From: Kribbella kalugense
GTDB lineage: Bacteria; Actinomycetota; Actinomycetes; Propionibacteriales; Kribbellaceae
Length of the DNA stretch: 64,000 nucleotides
Direction: 5' to 3'
Assembly (NCBI RefSeq): GCF_004365875.1
Contig: NZ_SODF01000003.1
Coordinates: 543,763-607,762 of the forward strand
The position numbers and the translations under genes are program-made. A model generated the notes under the pieces. It was given only the letters and a program-made list of their open reading frames with translations. It ran no database searches and was not told where the DNA came from. Positions 61,328 through 64,000 of this stretch are shown one piece after another; position 1 is the stretch's first letter, and each line of letters begins with the position of its first letter.

Positions 61328-62443
61328 ATGAGTCTCGCAGCACAACCGGCGGGGTTGCCGGACGGGGGATCGGCCCCGATCAGCGCGATCAAGACCCGCG
61401 TGGTCAGCGCGCGGTACCGACGGCCGTTCCAGATCAGCAGTGGGGTCAGCACCGAGCTGATCAGCCTGGTGGTCGAGGTGCACACCGCGGACGGCGCCAT
61501 CGGGATCGGCGAGACGTCGCCGATGACGGCGTACACCGGTGAGACGCTGGCCGGCGTCCAGGCGGCGATCGAGGAGTACCTCGCGCCGGCTCTGATCGGC
61601 CGCGACCCGCTCGACCGGGCCGGGGCGCACGTGGTGATGGACGCCGTACTCCGCGGCCAGCAGGTCGCCAAGTCCGGCCTCGATATCGCCCTCTACGACC
61701 TCGCCGGCCGACTGAGCGGCTGGCCGGTGCACGCGATCCTCGGCGGCAGCGTCCGCGACCGCGTCCAGACCACATGGGTGGTCGGCCTCGGCACGCTCGA
61801 CGAGATGGCCGCCGAGGCAGCGGAGTACGCCGATCGCGGCTTCCGGCACCTGAAGGTCAAGGGCGGTCAGGACCCGGCCAAGGACCTCGAGCTGATCCGC
61901 GCCGTCCGCGCAGCGATCCCCGCCGACGCCGAGCTGTGCCTGGACGCCAACGAGGGGTACGACGCAACCACGGCCCTCCCGTACCTCGCCAAGATGACCG
62001 CCGCCGGTCTGACCCTGCTGGAGCAGCCGCTCCCCCGCTGGGACCTGGCCGGGCTGGTGCGGCTGCGGGAGCGTCTCGACGTCCGCGTGATGGTCGACGA
62101 GAGCATGCACTCGCTGCACGACGCCATGGAGATCGCGCGTCGCGGTGCGGCCGACGTACTCAACATCAAGATCCTCAAGGTCGGTGGGCTGCACCGCGCC
62201 CTCCAGATCGCGAACGTGGCCGAGGCTGCCGGGCTGGCGGTGAAGGTAGGCTCGATGCCGGAGCTGGGCGTGGCCACGCTGGCCGCCGTACACCTGGCCG
62301 CTGCCGTGCCGGGCGCGACCGTCGCGGCCGACCTGGTGGGGCCGCTGATGGTCGACGAGGACCCGCTGGCGCCGAGTGTGTTCGCCGACTGCGACGGCTG
62401 GATCGACGTACCGCAGGGTCCCGGTCTCGGGCACGAGGTCTGA
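61328..62443 (+). CDS. Enolase-superfamily enzyme, muconate cycloisomerase/dipeptide epimerase subgroup
   Basis: A 371-residue protein with the N-terminal capping domain (IKTRVVSARYRRPFQIS, GIGETSPM) and the barrel carrying Lys176-x-Lys178 (HLKVKGG), Mg ligands Asp206, Glu232 and Asp257 (LDANEG, LEQPLP, VDES) and Lys281 in NIKILKVGG. Spacing of these residues agrees with muconate lactonizing enzyme (MLE), not mandelate racemase, although sugar-acid dehydratases of the other group lack the second Lys. It may be a cycloisomerase, epimerase or dehydratase. AGGAG precedes the ATG. The next gene, a DHDPS-family enzyme, starts 11 bases after its stop. Confidence 0.92.
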   Translation: MSLAAQPAGLPDGGSAPISAIKTRVVSARYRRPFQISSGVSTELISLVVEVHTADGAIGIGETSPMTAYTGETLAGVQAAIEEYLAPALIGRDPLDRAGAHVVMDAVLRGQQVAKSGLDIALYDLAGRLSGWPVHAILGGSVRDRVQTTWVVGLGTLDEMAAEAAEYADRGFRHLKVKGGQDPAKDLELIRAVRAAIPADAELCLDANEGYDATTALPYLAKMTAAGLTLLEQPLPRWDLAGLVRLRERLDVRVMVDESMHSLHDAMEIARRGAADVLNIKILKVGGLHRALQIANVAEAAGLAVKVGSMPELGVATLAAVHLAAAVPGATVAADLVGPLMVDEDPLAPSVFADCDGWIDVPQGPGLGHEV

Positions 62444-62453
62444 GGAGGTCAGC

Positions 62454-63404
62454 ATGCACTCACTTGTCGAACGACTACGCGGCACACTGCTCCCCGCGGT
62501 CGTCACGCCGATGGACTCCGATGGGGTCATCGCGTACGACGCTTTGACTCAGTACGCCGGTGTGCTGACGACGCAGTCCGTCGGTGGGGTCGCGGTGTGG
62601 GCTCACACCGGGCGGGGGCTCTATCTGACTCCGGCCGACCGTACGAAGGTGTTGGAGACGTGGCGGGCGGCGACCGACGTACCGATCGTCGCGGGTGTCG
62701 GCGTACCGAAGGCTTCTGACGCGCAGTCGCTGCAGGAGGCTGCTGACGCGACGGTGGAGATGGCCCTGGCTGCGGCGGCGGGTGGGGCCGATGCGGTCAT
62801 GGTCTATCCGCTGGCTGCGCTCGGCGACCTGCCGGACGGGGACGCGCAGGCGGTGGCGTTGCACGAGCGGGTGGCGGCGGAGAGTGGGCTGCCTCTGGTC
62901 GGCTTCTATCTGCACGGCGAGGCTGGTGGGTATCCGTACTCGCCTTCGCTGATACGAGAACTGTTGTCGTTGGACGCGATGCTCGGGGTGAAGACGGCGA
63001 CGCTGGATCGCGCGATCGGATGCCAGGACGCCATCTGGGCGGGCCGTGGGACCGGGAAGCTGCTGATCACCGGCGAGGACCGGATGTACGGGCCGTCGTT
63101 CATGTGGGGTGCGGACACGGCGCTGGTCGGGATCGCGTCGGCGCAGGTCGAGCTGTCGGCCGCCGTACTGCGGACTTGGACGGCCGGGGACCACTCCGGC
63201 TTCCTGGCCGCGTCCGACCGGCTGGACCGGTTTGCGGCGGCGACGTTCTACGCGCCGATCGAGGGATACGTGCAGCGGATGCTGTGGGCAGCCGAATGGG
63301 AGGGCCTGGTGCCGGCCGAGGCCGCGCACGATCCCTACGGTCCTGACCTGCCGCCGAGCGAACGCGACCTGGTGATCCGCTGCCTCGAAGAGCTCCACCA
63401 CTAG
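62454..63404 (+). CDS. Dihydrodipicolinate synthase (DapA/NanA) family aldolase or dehydratase
   Basis: A 316-residue class I aldolase-fold protein. The Schiff-base Lys is Lys180 in AMLGVKTATLD and the proton-relay Tyr is Tyr152 in GFYLHGEAGG; the usual GTTGE substrate loop is changed (VWAHTGRGLYL). This suggests a pyruvate-related aldolase or dehydratase on a non-dipicolinate substrate, for example a keto-deoxy sugar acid formed by the preceding enzyme. GGAGG precedes the ATG by five bases, 11 bases after the upstream stop. A true lysine-pathway DapA would be expected elsewhere. Confidence 0.9.
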   Translation: MHSLVERLRGTLLPAVVTPMDSDGVIAYDALTQYAGVLTTQSVGGVAVWAHTGRGLYLTPADRTKVLETWRAATDVPIVAGVGVPKASDAQSLQEAADATVEMALAAAAGGADAVMVYPLAALGDLPDGDAQAVALHERVAAESGLPLVGFYLHGEAGGYPYSPSLIRELLSLDAMLGVKTATLDRAIGCQDAIWAGRGTGKLLITGEDRMYGPSFMWGADTALVGIASAQVELSAAVLRTWTAGDHSGFLAASDRLDRFAAATFYAPIEGYVQRMLWAAEWEGLVPAEAAHDPYGPDLPPSERDLVIRCLEELHH

Positions 63405-63441
63405 GCAGTGAGGTGGCGCGCTCCCTCCTACGCTCCACCAC

Positions 63442-63478
63442 ACCGCCACCGTCGCAAGACCGCCCGAAGGGTGGCGGT
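63442..63478 (+). terminator. Hairpin after the DHDPS-family gene
   Basis: ACCGCCACC and GGTGGCGGT pair perfectly over nine bases around a 19-base loop, with ACCACA/TGTGGT extending the stem across a bulge. It begins 38 bases after the stop codon and may terminate the enolase/DHDPS transcript. Its right side lies directly before operator D. Confidence 0.55.
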
Positions 63479-63479
63479 A

Positions 63480-63499
63480 ATTGTGGTCTTGACCGAAAC
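63480..63499 (+). promoter_or_regulatory. Regulon operator D (upstream of the last gene)
   Basis: ATTGTGGTCTTGACCGAAAC has the core GGTCTTGACCG identical to site C and matches the palindrome at 15 of 20 positions. It lies 127 bases before the ATG at 63626, so this gene joins the regulon. Confidence 0.6.
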
Positions 63500-63625
63500 T
63501 AGGAGAGTGAGACCTGAACGTCAAGAGCCCAGGGCTCCGCTGCGCTATTCTGCGAGTTGAGGGCCAGACCAGAAGTCGTCGGAGGATGCCGTGAGGATCA
63601 GCTCAGCTCTGCGCTTGGTGATCTG

Positions 63626-64000
63626 ATGACTCTGTCGGTCGGCGTGGTGGGGCCGGAGGACCTGGTTCAGCGCGTGACCGCGGTCGGGGCGCCGAGCGGG
63701 ACCAATCTGATCCCGCTGCCGTACCGGCACGAGACCGAAGCGGTCGAGCTGGTCGAGCAGTCGCACTCGAATGTCGACGCGTTCCTGTTCACCGGTGTGG
63801 TCCCGTACACGATCGCGACCGAGGCCGGCGTGATCGACCGGCCGGCGATGTACGTCTCGTACGACGGCGCGACGCTGCTGCGGGCGCTCGTCGAGCTGCT
63901 GCGGCTCGGGCACAACGTCACCCAGTTCTCGATCGACACGTTGCGCCGGTCCGAGGTGATGGAGACGCTGATCGAGGCGAAGCTGCCGACCGACCGGATC
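63626..64000 (+). CDS. 5' part of a protein of unknown function, possible cluster regulator
   Basis: Only 125 codons are seen. The N-terminus (TLSVGVVGPEDLVQRVTAVG, then FLFTGVVPYTIATEAGV and AMYVSYDGATLLRALVELLR) looks like a Rossmann-like sensor domain, comparable with PrpR or Asp/Glu racemase-like N-terminal sensory folds that precede DNA-binding or enzymatic domains. The ATG at 63626 is the first usable start in this frame; GGTG six bases upstream is weak. Position behind a regulon-type operator suggests a member or regulator of the catabolic cluster. The rest lies outside the window, so function cannot be named. Confidence 0.55.
   Translation, partial: MTLSVGVVGPEDLVQRVTAVGAPSGTNLIPLPYRHETEAVELVEQSHSNVDAFLFTGVVPYTIATEAGVIDRPAMYVSYDGATLLRALVELLRLGHNVTQFSIDTLRRSEVMETLIEAKLPTDRI

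Overview
The window is high-GC DNA (estimated by eye at about 70 % G+C) with many GTG, some TTG and probably one CTG start, dense packing and the third-position G/C bias of an actinomycete. Gene content fits the Nocardioidales/Propionibacteriales, perhaps Kribbella: large secreted S8 peptidases with an N-terminal TLITGDRV segment, an Agl-type alpha-glucoside ABC system, paired ClpP genes and PspC-type envelope stress proteins. The genus is inference. I see no phage, IS element, CRISPR array, rRNA or tRNA.

Layout. 1-10.1 kb: two tandem S8 peptidases (the first runs off the left edge), a solute-binding-like protein, a GH18 chitinase abutting a short APH-type kinase gene, a GlxA-type regulator, a cupin and a pirin. 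10.2-17.3 kb: a GT39 membrane glycosyltransferase, an intergenic region with two large inverted repeats, folD-DUF3017, a TetR/membrane-protein divergent pair, a HigA-type antitoxin behind a broken HigB remnant, a GNAT enzyme and a Fes-type esterase. 17.3-24.4 kb: housekeeping core purH-purN-DUF6350, a membrane-anchored protein, sucD-sucC. 24.5-29.7 kb: GH13 alpha-glucosidase convergent with an Agl-like permease/permease/binding-protein operon. 30-34.4 kb: B12-binding protein, lipase, M23 peptidase, DUF6886 and a free-standing LanC-like cyclase. 34.4-42.6 kb: MDR oxidoreductase with TetR regulator and visible operators, a small unknown gene, a glycosyltransferase, pcrA, a clpP-clpP pair and a serine hydrolase. 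42.6-52.6 kb: PIG-L deacetylase, alpha/beta hydrolase, PepC-type peptidase, orphan DppB permease, a PspC-kinase/response-regulator pair divergent from a PspC protein, a cold-shock protein, and an EgtD-like methyltransferase overlapping a two-TM protein. 52.7-64 kb: a putative catabolic regulon of a secreted beta-propeller, a sugar-type ABC transporter, a flavin oxidoreductase, an enolase-superfamily enzyme, a DHDPS-family aldolase/lyase and the start of a possible regulator.

The order pcrA / M23 peptidase / sucC-sucD / TM protein / DUF6350 / purN-purH resembles, from memory, the Mycobacterium tuberculosis Rv0949-Rv0957 neighbourhood, so accessory genes seem to have been inserted between conserved blocks.

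The best candidates for new biology are: (1) the 52.6-63.6 kb cluster, whose four transcription starts share a palindrome with core CGGTC-TT-GACCG; (2) the DUF6886-LanC pair, where LanC carries a Cys-Cys-Gly zinc motif and no precursor peptide is seen; (3) the methyltransferase/two-TM overlapping pair; (4) a predicted 41-residue Arg-Asp repeat peptide overlapping the end of an ABC permease gene; and (5) a glycosyltransferase whose only sensible start is a CTG overlapping the pcrA stop codon.
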